Notes under the pieces: generated by a model
The model's input: only the letters and a program-made list of their open reading frames with translations
Databases searched by the model: none
Told to the model about the DNA's origin: nothing
Shown here: in pieces, positions 1 through 12,406 of the stretch
Layout of the letters: every line of letters starts with the position of its first letter
How positions within the stretch are numbered: the first letter of the stretch is position 1
Translations under genes and position numbers: made by a program
DNA from: Narthecium ossifragum
Taxonomy: Eukaryota > Streptophyta > Magnoliopsida > Dioscoreales > Nartheciaceae
Assembly (NCBI GenBank): GCA_963920575.1
Contig: OY986974.1
Coordinates: 19,820,248-19,884,247 of the forward strand
Direction of reading: 5' to 3'
DNA length: 64,000 nt

Positions 1-834
1 ATCGCCCGAAAACCCTTTAATTTCAAAGATATATACCCGAAGCAACTCTGACCTTCCATATATTTGTATTGATAGGATCAGCTTTGGAATCTTTTATCAG
101 CTTTTTTCGTCACTATTGGCTTCAAAATCTTCTATGAACTTTGATACCATTTCATGCCTCTCCCTCTTTGTTTTTATATAATTAATTTGAATCTATTCTG
201 TAAAGAGAGAAGGGTCACAGTTACTTTATTAGAAAATAGTACGGTTTAAACACTCGGAGGAATTTTTTTTTTTTTTTTTTTTTTTTGACGATTAGTCTAT
301 TTCGAGGGGAAAAAAAGCCAAGCTACCCCTCCCTTGTAGAACTGCACGACAAAACCCTACCACACGCCCGCTTCCATAATCAAAATAGACTCACGGATTG
401 GATATCTCGAGAGTCAAGACGGCACTTCAAACTGTGGAATTAAAAAAAAAAAAGAAATAAAGTCAAAATTTGACTTCTTGACCCAACCTAATATGAACTT
501 TCTTCAATACATTGAGTCGAGATGATTCAAGCTCCACTAGAAAATAAACTCTAAATCCAACAGCTTTAAGTTAGAGAAGGCTATCAAAATTTGAGGTTTG
601 AGACATCAAAATGGGGACGAAATCTTGCTACCGGTTTAAAATATGAGATTGACTAATTTTGGATTGAATTCCAGTCGGATTCAAATTGGGATTTAGATTT
701 GGACTCGCCTCACTGGGCTGTATTCGAACTGAGCTGAACCGAACCCAGCTTGTTCAAGCTCGAGCTGGGCTAGAGCTCGAGCCCGAGTTATTCCATTAAT
801 TAAGCTCTGCTCAAATTACAAGTCCCAACCTGTT
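1..834. other. Upstream intergenic DNA, no gene seen
   Basis: No coding region is recognised. A run of 24 T lies at 263-286 and could be the tail of an old minus-strand retroposon, but no flanking duplication was found. From about 700 to 800 the sequence is rich in GAGCTCGAGC-like words common in plant repeats of unknown class. Confidence 0.5.
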
Positions 835-841
835 TATAAAA
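835..841 (+). promoter_or_regulatory. TATA box of the F-box/LRR gene
   Basis: TATAAAA lies about 30 bases before a CT-rich stretch that looks like a plant leader (about 866 onward). It is followed by a leader ending in a splice donor at 1017, so it fits the core promoter of the gene whose ATG is at 2132. Confidence 0.6.
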
Positions 842-865
842 AAAGGTTTCAGAAACCCTGACGTC

Positions 866-2131
866 TCTAATAAATCCTTCCGTCCGGTGCGATTTCTTTC
901 TCACGCAGAGCCCTAGATAGAGCCATTGTTCTTCAATTCGCCGGATAGTTTCCTCGGCGACCGACGGCTTAACGAAGTCCGGCTAGCCGAGACCCTCGTT
1001 GATTCCTCTAATGCTGGTAATCTCCTTTTGGTTCCCATCTTTCCCCTACTAATTCGTTCCTCCTGCTCATCTAGCTTTTATTCCTTTTGAAAGAGTTATA
1101 TATGCTAGTAGAGTTCTTCTTGATCTCCTCATGTTATAATGTGATGTCTATGTCTCTGCAAGTTAAGTTCTGGAATTAAATTTCTCTTCTCGCTGATCAA
1201 ATTGTTAAGGGACTCTTGAAAGACCCATTGGTTTGATCACACTTAATTAGTTTCAGTTGATGATTGCCCTTAATGTGTGGTCCATGATCTTTTTTTACTT
1301 TCTTTATCTATCTCTGTTTTTCCTGCGTGATGCTCCTTCGGCTGAAACAATAAGATCTATTACAGTAGTTTTAGTTGCAAGTCGCGGTTTGACTCGCCGG
1401 TGATTGACGGAACTCTTCGTGAGGCTGGCGGAGAGTTGCTGTGGACTAGAGAAGTCTCTTCATACCCGATAAAATTAGGACTTACCTGCATGGTATAGGT
1501 AGGAGTAAGAGTCCTGCTAGTCAAATTGCATAATGGCCGGTTTGGTTCAAACTACAATCCATATCCTAAAATGCCAGTAGAGGTATGCTTGTTTTCTGAA
1601 TTAGAAAGCTCTATAATGATATTGATGAGTTGCTATGCTAGAAGCTACTAATCTTGCCTTGAATCGGATTGTTGATTCACATATGCAAGTGGCTATTTGG
1701 TTTGCTCATTTTATGTTTTCATGAAAATGAAAACAGGAAATAGTGTTAAAATGTGTAAGGTTTAGTTTTTTTTTATAATAAAAAAACGTTTTCTTGGAAG
1801 AGGAAACCTGTTTTGAAGAAATATGAGTAACGGCAAATTGTTGTTTTCACCTTTGGCAGAAAACAACAGTTCAGCGCTCCAACCAAATGCATTTTCTTGA
1901 AATTGAAAAATAGAAATGAAAATAGTAAACAGAAAAGAAAACATGAAAAATTTTCTGAGCCAAATATTTTGATCAGTTTGCGAGAACAAGGATATTTTGA
2001 TCAGCTTCTTTCTATGAGTTCTACCTTGCCATTCTTTGAGTCTTTCCATTCCAGCAAACTAGCGTTCTTTCACTCTATATAATACTAATCCCTTTGTGTT
2101 GGTGGCTGCGCTGCTGCAGGGTTAGGGATTC
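866..2131 (+). other. 5' UTR exon and 1.1-kb leader intron of the F-box/LRR gene
   Basis: The leader exon runs from about 866 to 1016 and ends at a donor (CTG|GTAATC). The acceptor CTGCTGCAG ends at 2119, so exon 2 starts at 2120, twelve bases before the main ATG. An ATG at 1011 gives a short upstream ORF that crosses the splice junction: ATG CTG joined to GGT TAG, four codons including the stop. The intron (1017-2119) is AT-rich with no obvious insertion. The splice sites are read from consensus only. Confidence 0.55.
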
Positions 2132-3768
2132 ATGGCAGAAGCAAAGCTATGCAGAATGGAGTACAGCAACATGGACATCCTAAGCAATCTGCCAGATGAG
2201 GTCCTCCTTCATATCTTGTCCTTCCTCCAGACAAAACATGCAGTAATGGCAAGCGTTCTATCTCGAAGATGGTCTTACCTTTGGGCAGCCACAAACATTC
2301 TAGACCTTCGTGAGAGCCTGTTCCACCCACAACGTCACCAACAGTTCCTGGACTTTGTCAACCGTGTGCTGGCCCTCCGTGGCCCGATCAGGCTACAATC
2401 GTTCCGACTCTCCATCGATAACTGCAATTGCAACCCCGATGACCACTCTATCGACACATGGATCCTGTATGCATTGGCACATGAAGTCCAAGAACTCTAC
2501 ATTGAAACAGCTGACACAAGGTTCACCTTGCCCAATCGTGTATTCCGCCACAAACTGCTAAGGGTGCTCGAGTTCAAACCACGCGTTTGTGGAGCAGTTT
2601 GTTGGCCTTCTTCGGCCATCCTACCTTTGCTCGAGAGGTTGCACCTCTCAAAGGTGTCATTCACACATGCCATGGCTGAGGACGCAATCTCTATAGGCTG
2701 CCCTCGTCTGAAAGTGTGGATAATGACTGGTTGTAAAGGGCTAAGCAAGCTCATTGTGGGAAGCGATTGGCTCATATATTTCAGGCTAGAAAATTGCACA
2801 GGCATCAAGCATCTTACTGTTTGGGGCAGAAGTCTGAAGAAATTGTTTCTATCCACCTCCCTCAAAAGAGTAACAGGTGAGTGGAAGTCCTGTAAAATCA
2901 CTTGCCCAAATCTTCAGACTTTCATATGGGCCGGTGCTCCTCCGCAACACTTGTCCATGGAGAGCACAGAGGCTGCTGCAGCTGTTTTATGGTGGCCAGC
3001 ACCAGTAGCGGAAGCATGACCCGGTGTACTTGGGCTTCTTCAAGGTCATGCTGCCAGTCCAAGCTTAACATTAGGTGGGGGCTTCCTGGGGGTATGTTTT
3101 TCTCTGTCCCTGTTTGCTTAATTATACATAAAATTAAGATTCGCTTGAATAGAGCTGCTTGTTGTAGTGCTATTTAGAGGAATCCAATAATTAATCTAGT
3201 TGTTCTTGGAATGCGATCTAGATTCTTGGGGAAGTCTTTATAAGCAATCAAGTCCTTGCAAAATTTCTCGCCTGCCGCAAACGCACCAGGTTGGCTCTAT
3301 ACCCAGGTTTTGTTTCGCAAGAAATTCTTGGGTTGGCTTGTGCTCTGAAATGCTCACCTAAGTTGAGGGTGTTGCACGTGGATGTGCAAGGGTGTCTCAG
3401 TTCTGCCGATGTAAGTAACTCATTTCAATAGATTTTCCAAATTCCCTGCAAATTATCGATCATATGATTCATATTTTTCCTTTCTTTTTATTTTCTAGGC
3501 GTCGACTAAAGCACTCGTTGGTAAAGGAGGAGTGTTGGACTCTCATGCAATATCCCTTGAGATGTTGTTGGAGGTTGATATCAAGAACTTCAATGGGACA
3601 AAGTTTGAAATGGATCTCGTGAAGTTCTTACTAAAGACTGCTAGGTTGCTGCAAATTATGACAGTTGTGGTGTCCAAGAACGGGTTTATTGGCAATCGCT
3701 CAGAGGTTTCTAGTGAGCTGCAAAGAGCACCAAAGGCCTCTTCCAAGTGCAAATTCAAACTCTTGTAG
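2132..3768 (+). CDS. F-box/LRR protein (FBD-type), multi-exon
   Basis: Predicted substrate-recognition subunit of an SCF ubiquitin ligase. The N-terminus carries a clear F-box (MDILSNLPDEVLLHILSFL, then SRRWSYLWAATNILDL), followed by leucine-rich segments such as LERLHLSKVSF, CPRLKVWIMTGC and CPNLQTFIWAG. The first coding exon is open from 2132 to a stop at 3017-3019 (295 aa if unspliced). Downstream, two stretches continue the family fold. One ends at a donor after 3410 (QEILGLACALKCSPKLRVLHVDV). The other, at 3499-3768, opens in phase and gives the FBD-like tail (LEMLLEVDIKNFNG...EMDLVKFLLKTARLLQ). The junction between the first and second coding exons is not certain: a donor near 2991 with an acceptor at 3289 keeps frame, but a frameshift near 3015 is also possible, which would make this a decaying copy. 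Start chosen for position just before the F-box. Confidence 0.72.
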
Positions 3769-3797
3769 CTTCATTGATTTTTCAGCATCAGGTCCTA

Positions 3798-4078
3798 TAG
3801 TCACATTGAAGGTCAGTCGTGTTACTTGGAGAAAGAAACATAGTTTCATTTTTGGCTTTTAATAGTCGAATCTATCAATGAAGACTGTTGTACAGTTTTG
3901 TAGTCACATTGAAGGTAAACTTTGTTACTTGGAGGGAGAAATTTAGTTTCATGTTGGCTTTTAATAGTGGAATTATCGGCGAAGCCTGTGCACAGTTCTG
4001 TAGTCACATTGAAGGTAACTTTGTTACTTGGAGAAAGAAATTTCGTTTCATTTTGGCTTTTGATAGTGCAATTTGAGG
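3798..4078 (+). repeat. Three imperfect tandem copies of a ~100-bp unit
   Basis: Units begin with TAGTCACATTGAAGG at 3798, 3901 and 4001 (spacing 103 and 100 bases). Each continues with GTTACTTGGAG and a T-rich stretch with TTGGCTTTTAATAGT. The array starts 30 bases after the F-box gene stop codon, so it is probably in the 3' UTR. Confidence 0.85.
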
Positions 4079-4644
4079 ATGGATCCTGTGTACAATTTGT
4101 CTATTCACAGCTTGATTATTTGAATAAGTGTGAGAGTAAGAGACAATTTAATACTCTCTAACAACTATTAGAATTCTATATCTTGGGATCAGATAATGAG
4201 TTCAAATGACGGGGGTGAACACGAGTTCATCATTTGCTTGCTGGGTGCTACATGTTGTGTCCCAATTTACATGCAAACGACTGTCTGCTTATCCTGGAAG
4301 TAGCCCAAAGATGAGGTTTTTTAGATGGCATTAAGGAGTTTCTGGACTCCTGCTCAAACCGTAGGGTGCTGATACAAGTAATCTTGGTTGATCTCTGCCA
4401 CAACCACATCTTTGTAGACATCGTCATATGGCTCAGGTCAAGGGATTGTTGAAGTATTTGGGCGCGCCTATGCAGGGAAGACATCTTCGTGCTCATGATT
4501 TTGCAGGTCTGACGACAACAGTGTTGCCTCCTGTGATCTGCATGGCCAGCTCCGAAGCTAATGTTTTCGAGTAGGAAGGACTACAATCCTCCGTCGTGTG
4601 GTAAAATTGGCGGGTCACTTTTATGGGAAGGAAAGAGGTCTGGC
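4079..4644. other. Intergenic DNA, no gene seen
   Basis: Short reading frames only, none with recognisable protein character. It probably holds the rest of the F-box 3' region and the target site in which the LINE landed. Confidence 0.4.
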
Positions 4645-5351
4645 TTATCTGTAGTCAGATGGGACATTTTCTATGGCCAACAAGAGGATCGGGGTTTGTG
4701 TATATGACCCTTGCCTCATGTTAGTTTTGTTTTTATTAGTTGAGCCAAAGGTCAGGTTGTACACAACCAGGATCTTAAAATCCCAATGGACCCCCATTAT
4801 GAGTCCAGTCAAAAGCAACCTGGCTTGCTCACACTTGGAAATCCCATCAGCTCTATTATTCACGGGCTTAGGAATATATATAAATAGCACATAATCCATT
4901 TTCATGGTTAGAAATCACACCCACACCTCTCTCAAAATACCATCCAAAGCTTATGGTCAAGCCCTCCTCTCGGTCAAAATATCGACAGCGGTATGGGAGT
5001 CTGATTCGATAACCACCCGCATGTTGCTCCTTTCCAACGACCAACCCAACGCTTCCTTAATCGCCACCAGTTCCACCATCAGCATGGAATCTGCTTGCAC
5101 CGGGCACCCTCTAGCCTAAACCGACAGATAATCTTTCTCAATCTCGACAACACCAACCGTGCACGACGTTGATAGAGGGTCTTTCGACGCATCAACTTAG
5201 ATAAGTAGAGTATACCAGCCAAAATCCCTTGTCCTTGCCGCCGCCACCAGAGGCGTTGGTCGCGGACGTCGCCCCTCATCGGCCAACCGAGGCGCCCTCC
5301 TCATGACCACCATTGCGTCCTTGCCCTGTCCATCAAAGACGATGCTATTCA
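4645..5351 (-). mobile_element. LINE fragment: RNase H domain and 3' end
   Basis: Minus-strand translation gives a plant LINE RNase H domain with several stops. VDASKDPL carries the first catalytic Asp, SMLMVELVAIKEALGW carries the Glu, and VIESDSHTAVDIL carries the next Asp. It ends near IPKPVNNRADGISKC, the region of the last catalytic residue. It continues directly from the fragment that stops at 8111 (WNDRN joins to IVFDGQ), so the family C LTR at 5352-8110 has split one LINE. Inactive. Confidence 0.85.
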
Positions 5352-8110
5352 TGTGAGGACTCGATCCTCTAACCTACCTCGACTGCTTAGGTCGGGGGTC
5401 GTGCCCTGCTTGCCTGTTTTCGCGTTGAGCGCAATCTGTTTGATCGCATTGTTGATTTTGGACCCCCAAGGGTAATTTGGTAAATTGCACCTCGGTGGTC
5501 GGTTTCATACATGCGTAGTGCATACATAACCCTATGAATGATATGTGTGCTTGTTGAAACCTTAGGTGAGCTTAGAATCAGAAGATCCGGGCTTGGGCGG
5601 GATAGTTGGTTTCTATGACATCTGTCAGCCCAAAGACGATCGATCGGTTCACGGGATGATCAATCGTTCAAGGGACGATCGATCGATCAATCATGGGAAC
5701 GATCGATCGGTTTCGAGGTTGGCATTGATATTGATGTGTCCGGATAAGGACGTGAACCGACCTAGTTCGATCGATCACTCAGGGAGCCACCGATCAGACT
5801 CTTGCCTATAAGAACCTACGAGCATCCTCTGTTTTCTTTTTTCTTCTCTTCAATTCACCGTTGCTTCAATTTGTGAAGGAGCTTGATCCGGAGGCTTGAG
5901 GAGGTTGCCAGCAAGTAGAGGAACACATCAACGGCTTGCCTAGACGGATTAATCATGGATTAGCGTAGTTTGGTAGGATTCTTCACCTTTAGGTTTGATT
6001 AGGTGTTTTTCGTTGATTGAATGCTTGATTAAACTATGCTAGATGATGCTCCTAGGTATGTTTAATATCTGATCGATACTTGGTTGGATTTTGGTTTGAT
6101 TTAAAATAGATTTAAGTAACTTTTCATCGATTAATTTATGAATTTTCTGGTTTAATTAGAACAAGTATGTTTGAGCTTTATTACATAGCTTGGTGTGCAT
6201 AATCTCAGTTGATCTTCAACATTAACCTTGTATATCTCTGGGTTAACTTTCCATTACAACTGGTTTCATATTTTTTCGGAGTTATGTATGCTTTTTAATG
6301 AATTAAATAGTCGGGCTGTGCAGAACAGAGCAGTGAGTTTAATTAGTGAAATTAAGTCGAATTTCGTTATCCAATTGATTTTATTTTTGGATATGATGAT
6401 CTTAGTGACCTTTAGGTTTGACCTTTCAACTTTGGTTTTAATGCAAGATATTTTCAAAGGGATTTTGAGTTGTTTATCGAATCTGAAATTAAACTGAAAA
6501 TGTATGCCTTTATCGATTTGTTTTCATCCGATTGATCCGATATTTGGATATGTGATTTGGGGTATCTCATTGAGTAGGCATATCAAGGTTCATGTCAATC
6601 GGACGTTTAGATTGAAAGTTATGTTTTTTTCAAAGTTAGTAGTTTGTTTGCTTAATTCGATAAATTGAGCTTTTCGATATTGTATCTTATATATCACCCT
6701 TATATGAGGCTATGGTTATAAGTAAACTTTTGTTGTCCTACATGGTGGGAGAATGTCTTAGGTGAAGCTTATATGGCGTCTATGTGGCGCCTATGTGGTG
6801 TCTATGTGGCGCCTATGTGGCATGATAATCTTAAATTGAGGGGGTTTAATGGAGGGAGTTATTGGGTGGCTATTGGGGTGGGGTTGGTGGTTACCCTGTC
6901 ATGTGACAGGGGGCACAACTAGTGTTATTATATATGTGTAGGCCATGTGCGTGGCTTGTGGTTGGTTGAACCAAGGGGTTACACCCATTGGAATGTGTAG
7001 AATAAAATATTCAACTACTAGATTGCTTGTTTAGTTGGGATTGTATCCCGTTTGTAGAGATTTGGTTGACAGCTTACGTCCGCCGTCGTAATGCCGAAAT
7101 CTACTTGTTTGATAATCTAGATTGTTTATTTAGTCTTGTGAAGACTTGTAGGCCTGCGCGTCTATTTATCCGCTTATTCTAAACCCTTGCTATGTTCACC
7201 CCTTGGCGAGCTTTGTGCTACGCCTAGCCTTGTATATTATTTTAATATATTGTTGCATGTCTAGAATCTTATATTACGTGCGTGTGAGCATACATGTAAT
7301 TGATTGCATTAGATGCATTCTAGGCTTGGCGCCGGCGATGGGTTGATCGCCGATCGTAGGGCTCGGGTAGCTCGGATCTAACCATAGGACCAAGGCTAGG
7401 TAGGAAGGTTTAGGACTGAATTGTATGATAATCTATGTTATCGAGAATACTGTCTAGTTGACTGTGATTACTGTGATTGAGTTGTAGAGGTCGTTTTAGG
7501 TTCCAGTCTCAGTTTTAGTAGGGGAAGTTACGTATCTCCCTGTGTCCTACCCCTGTTGTGCAGCGCTGGAGCGCTTGGTTTGAGAGGGACGACTGTTGAC
7601 AGTGGAGGTCATCAGAGTGCATGCCCTGAGGTAGACGGTGTTTGTAACGTGTGTTTTTTCCTTAGAAATGAGTTGGAATATGGGACTTTACTGTTCCCTT
7701 CCTTTCTGTGCGACATAAAATAGAATCCTATTGAGCTTATCGCTTACACCTACCCGGGCTGCGTTTTGCCGGTGCAGGCGCCAGCTCTTCTTCCGTAGCT
7801 TCAGCTGGACAGGCTCTTGGTGGCGCGTCGACGTCTGGAGGCGTTTGAGGTTTCTGGGGACTATTTTTTGTATATAGATATCATTCGAGAATTATGTTAA
7901 ATGTATAATTTCCCTTTTGAGGATTTTTGGCATCTATGTATAAATCGACAGTTTGTGATCCTTTTAAAATTAGTAGAAATTTCAATCTTGCCCAGATCAA
8001 TTGTTTAAGTTAGATCTATTATTTTATTATAAATGCGTCATAGATGGATTGAGTAGATTAGGATTCCTCACGTTTCGGGCCGGATGGGTTTTCTATGTCG
8101 GGGTATGATA
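5352..8110 (+). mobile_element. Solo LTR, family C (chromovirus-like), copy C1
   Basis: Begins TGTGAGGACTCG and ends in a degraded form of the family end GGGTCGGGGTGTGACA. Flanking bases ATTCA (5347-5351) and ATTCC (8111-8115) look like an aged 5-bp duplication, and LINE sequence is continuous across it. TATA box at 5807 (TATAAGA). Five GATCGATC words lie at about 5637-5780, just upstream. The U5 part contains the block CTACCCGGGCTGCGTTTTGC, shared with family B. No internal coding region, so solo. Confidence 0.85.
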
Positions 8111-9899
8111 ATTCCGATCATTCCAAATCTGCCACATACCGTAGCAAAGCTTGGATTTCAACTCCATCACACCAGATTTGGAAGATGACTCGGCCAGCGG
8201 GCTACAAACCCCTTCTAGCTGCCATGGACCATTAGCTTCTCGATGTACAGTCAACACCCCGAGCACCACATGTGCGGAAATACATTCCACCAATGCATGG
8301 TCTAACGTCTCGGACATAGCTCTGCCCCACAGTGAGACACTTGCTCGCCAAACGGACTCTCTCACATCAATCTTACCATGCATAACTTTTCACATGAACT
8401 GCTTGACTTTAGGCCCGACATGCATCTGCCATAAGCAACCTCTAGGATCACTATCCATTGAGTCCAACCACGCACCAGACTCTCGCTACAACGAATTATA
8501 GGCTGCGGCAGTAGAAACCTTCCCATCCGAGCTAAAAGACCAACAGTACTTATCGCCCCCCTGCATCAAATCAAATCTCGGAGCATAACACCTTCTCTAC
8601 CAACTTCGGATGGAACACCCTTCTAACAGCATCTCCATCCCAACTACCATTAACAATCAAACCCAACCCAACTATCATATAGAGATGGCTTCATACAAAG
8701 AGGCTCATCAAATACCCAAGCATCATTCAAGATCCCCACCGAACTAGACTGACATGGATACCACAAGATGCCCATTCTCAGCTCATCTGTAGCCAAATAT
8801 AGTTCCTTCAAATAAACAGAGCCACGTCGTGCATCCTTACTCGACGGTAGTTTACCAGCCCAATCATATTTAGCTCTTGCCACATCTTTCCAGATATTAG
8901 GCTTGTCATCCAAGAAGGCTGCCATGCGATATATTTTAATAGCCCTTTGCCAAAGACCAAGCCTCCTAATCCCAACGCCACCCACCTCTTTAGGAGCACA
9001 AACAACACTCCAAGCAACATTATAGAAACTAGATCTTCTGCCTCCCCAAAGGGACCAGCTGCAGGACTGACTTAAGAAATGTGACTCTCCCGGCCTCCGA
9101 GATCCGCTTGCCTTGCCATGACAAAACACGCCCCACTATCTTCTCAATCATCCCTGTAAAGTCTTCCTTCCATAGTCTTCTAGCACACGGTGGCACCCCC
9201 AAATAAGTTCAGTAATCCCCATTCTCGGCTGTCCCCAGAATTCTACAAACCGCAACCCTTCGACTGTCATCAACCTTCTTTGAAAACATGATATTAGACT
9301 TCACCGAATTCATCTCTAACCCGGGCATAACTTTGAACATTAACAACTTCTGTCTAAGCCTTTGATCCTCCACACAAGTAGCATGGGTGAAGAACAAGCA
9401 GTCATCCGCATACAAAAGGTGAGATAGCTTAAACTTTGGCCTCTTGAGACTCAACCCCACAAGCTCAGAACCCGAGCACTTCAAGATTCTCAACCATACT
9501 TCTTGCACCACTAGGAATAGATATGAGGGAGGATCCCCTTGTCTAAGCCTACAACCGAAAGAGACATGCCCATGCTCCCTACCATTGACAGTAAAAGCAA
9601 ATCGAAGGCCTCTCACACAAGACATCACACATTGAATCCAAACATCGGGAATGTCATATTCCACAAGACTCTCTTCAAGAAGTCCCACTGAATACAATCA
9701 TAGGCTGATTGAGGTCAACCACCATCATACCTTTAGTTTTTGGCGCAAAACACATAGAGTGCATAACCTCTTTGGCAACATCAATGTTATCATGTATGCT
9801 TCTACCCGAAACAAAGGCCGATTGCTCAAGCCCAACCACACCATCCAACACAAGCTTCATCCGATTGGCCAAAACCATAGTAACGACCTTGTAGCCTAC
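8111..9899 (-). mobile_element. LINE fragment: second half of RT, thumb region and zf-RVT
   Basis: Minus strand. Reverse transcriptase from VGYKVVTMVLANRMK through QSAFVSGRSIHDN, RLRQGDPPSYLFL and the catalytic box LLYADDCLFF (about 9410), with a frameshift near 9690. Then the post-RT region (CAPKEVGGVGIRRLGLWQRA at about 8960) and the zinc-knuckle-like zf-RVT segment (about 8383-8111). The missing first half of RT is found at 25537-25992. The split point carries the 5-bp duplication CCTAC at 9895-9899 and 25532-25536. Confidence 0.9.
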
Positions 9900-10288
9900 T
9901 GATGAGTGCATGAAAGTACACTCTGAATAGTCTTATAACCATCTCAATTGCTAGATTGTCACCCTTAATCAACCTTTTTAGTACTATTTTTATATTTATA
10001 TATTCCTTCACATAGTTGTTTGAAAAATGCAAAAAATTAGAGCTTAAAGAAGCTGAAAAGATTGCATAGGTCAACTTGGAAGATAAAATTATACATGCTC
10101 ATGAAGAACCAGATGATGTTTAATATATGATTGGAAAGCTCTTGACGTCTAGTTTCTGGAGAATTTTACGGTTTATGATTTCGAATTTCCTACAGGAAGT
10201 TACAATATTTTTATTACCAATGGCACAGTGTTGAATGAATAGTGATGGTCGACCGTCGCATCATCCACCAGATCGACCGTTGTGCTCA

Positions 10289-11865
10289 TGATACGACTTG
10301 GAAAGTGTCGTGGCTTAACAAGTCTAACCAAAATTATAATAATTTCGGGTGCTCTACTTTAACTACTAAGAACTAGTAGATAGTGGAGAGTCCGAGTCGA
10401 GTCCACAGGGATTTAAGGGATTGAAATCGAATGCTTAACAAATTTCCTACTAACGAGTTGAGAAAAGATTGCAAGTTGAAATTAAACTAAACTTATACTA
10501 AAAGATTTATGAATATGAGAGAAAGGACCACGGGATTCTTAATCAGTAACTAAGGATCTACCAAGTCTTCCTAAGATCAGGGCATGCAAAAACGATGAAT
10601 GGCTTCCTAATAGTTGAAAAGTGAATGGCTAGTTCTGCTTATCACTCAACAAGTTCTGTTTAGGATTCCTTGCTGGCGAGAATAATTATCTAAATGCCAG
10701 TGATCGAATGATTAATTACGTTCACTGCTAATGAACCCTCTTATTAGGTTGAATTCATCGCAAATAATAACCTAAATATGGATCTAGGTGTAAGATCGAG
10801 ATGACTTCACATCTCGATGGCCGAAACTACAAAGGTAAGATGCATGAAGGATTAGGGATGGAACGTAGTGGGACTAGCACTACTATAGTGGGACTAGCAT
10901 TATACAATCCCTAATCACAAAGAAGATTTCATCTGAGATACCATGGGACTAGCATGGTCCTCTTATTTGGATGAATCCAATCCAAGCCCTAGCATACACA
11001 AGCTCTAGAATCAAGTGCAAACAAGAACGATTCATACATCCATCAAGAAATCAACACCAAGATATACGAAAATAGAATCAATCCATATAAGCCAAATAAT
11101 CGTGTATACAAACCCTAGATCTAAGAAATCCCTAGTAAAACCCTAGTTACATCATAAGAATCCCATGGTTAGGGTTTTAGTTACTCATCTTCAGGGGTTG
11201 ATCCATCGGTGGAAGTTGATGATCTCCTCCCGCCATGGATCTCCTCCAAAGAATCGTCGAAGAAAAGATGGAAAAAGATAGGAAAACTCTCCCCAAAAAT
11301 GTCTGGAAAAAGGCCCCCTAAAATCCCTAAACAATGACTACTTATAGCCCAGGAAATAACCTCCCACGGATTAGATCTGAGCCGTCGAGTTTTAACTCTG
11401 GCCGAGTCGGATCGATCGCACTCTTGGGGTTGGATCGATCCGTCTTCTTAATTTGCATGTAACGCCCGAGCCGGATCGATCGTTCCTGTTGAGTCCGATC
11501 GATCATTCACATGTTACTACGCTACGGCCTGTGACGGATCGATCGTACTTGTCGAGTCCGATCGATCCTTCCATTGTTGTTAAGCTACGTCCCGTGCTGG
11601 ATCGATCGCGCATGCTGGGTCCGATCGATCCGGCGGTTGTTCATTGTCCCGTCGCTGGTTGAGTCGGATAGATCGCTCCTGTTGAGTCCGATCGATTTGA
11701 CTTGTCAAACTCGCCAAAATCCACTTGTTTTAGCTCCAAAGTTGATCTAACTCGTAGCAGGACCTGTTATACCTGAAATGGGATAAAAGTAGTCAGTGCA
11801 GCATTGCTCGGGGCCCAACAAAGCCAAATTACAAGGGTGTTTTGTGCACTTTTCAAGTCTTATCA
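10289..11865 (-). repeat. Athila-like LTR (biological 3' LTR)
   Basis: 1577 bp, TGATACG...CTTATCA on the plus strand, direct repeat of 22887-24464. Minus-strand TATA box GGGCTATAAGTAG at 11339-11350. Eight GATCGATC words lie at 11409-11630, that is, upstream of the TATA box in the element's own orientation. A short direct duplication of GTGGGACTAGCA occurs near 10870-10895. Confidence 0.93.
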
Positions 11866-11880
11866 CACCCCCCAACTTGA
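11866..11880 (-). other. Polypurine tract of the Athila-like element
   Basis: Minus strand reads TCAAGTTGGGGGGTG directly against the LTR start TGATAAG, preceded by CTCGAGGACTAGCAAAG, the usual context in this group. It sets the orientation of the element. Confidence 0.85.
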
Positions 11881-12375
11881 TCTTTGCTAGTCCTCGAGCA
11901 AAGCAAACAAAAATTTTAAAGTAAAGCAGTAAATCTAACTAGCCACTTTCGTAGGTCTCACGATTGCACTTAGCATGTGCAACAAGCCTTTAAACCCCTG
12001 GGCGGCCCCAGTGGAGGAGTTATAGTCTCCTGAGGGTTTTCAGTGATGGTACCCACAAACATCTATACATCCCCTTTAACATGCCATCAGAACTCCATTA
12101 TAATAGTCATTGAATCAAATGCACTAACCAGAATCACTATCAATGAAACTATTCTTCAATCATAGTCATATAAACATAAAGTAAATAAGAACCAATCAAC
12201 GCATAGTTCCAGCACTTCAACATATTTAATCATGGTTTAAAAATAACTTTTACTCTCCCGTGTGTGTATTTGGTTTCACATGTGTCAGAGTATCCATTAT
12301 ATCCAAACATTCCACCGGTCAAGGTCACAATTCTAAGCAAGCACATATTTTCCACTTACCACATAACAATCTCTG

Positions 12376-12406
<31 letters not shown>

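Noticed and set aside
11453..11662. Open frames rich in DRS, RSI or DPS dipeptides in LTRs (also near 15968-16153, 19758-20103, 38541-39068, 59612-59952)
   Set aside because: They are translations of the GATCGATC arrays; they lie over promoters, have no conserved protein features and differ in frame between sister LTRs.
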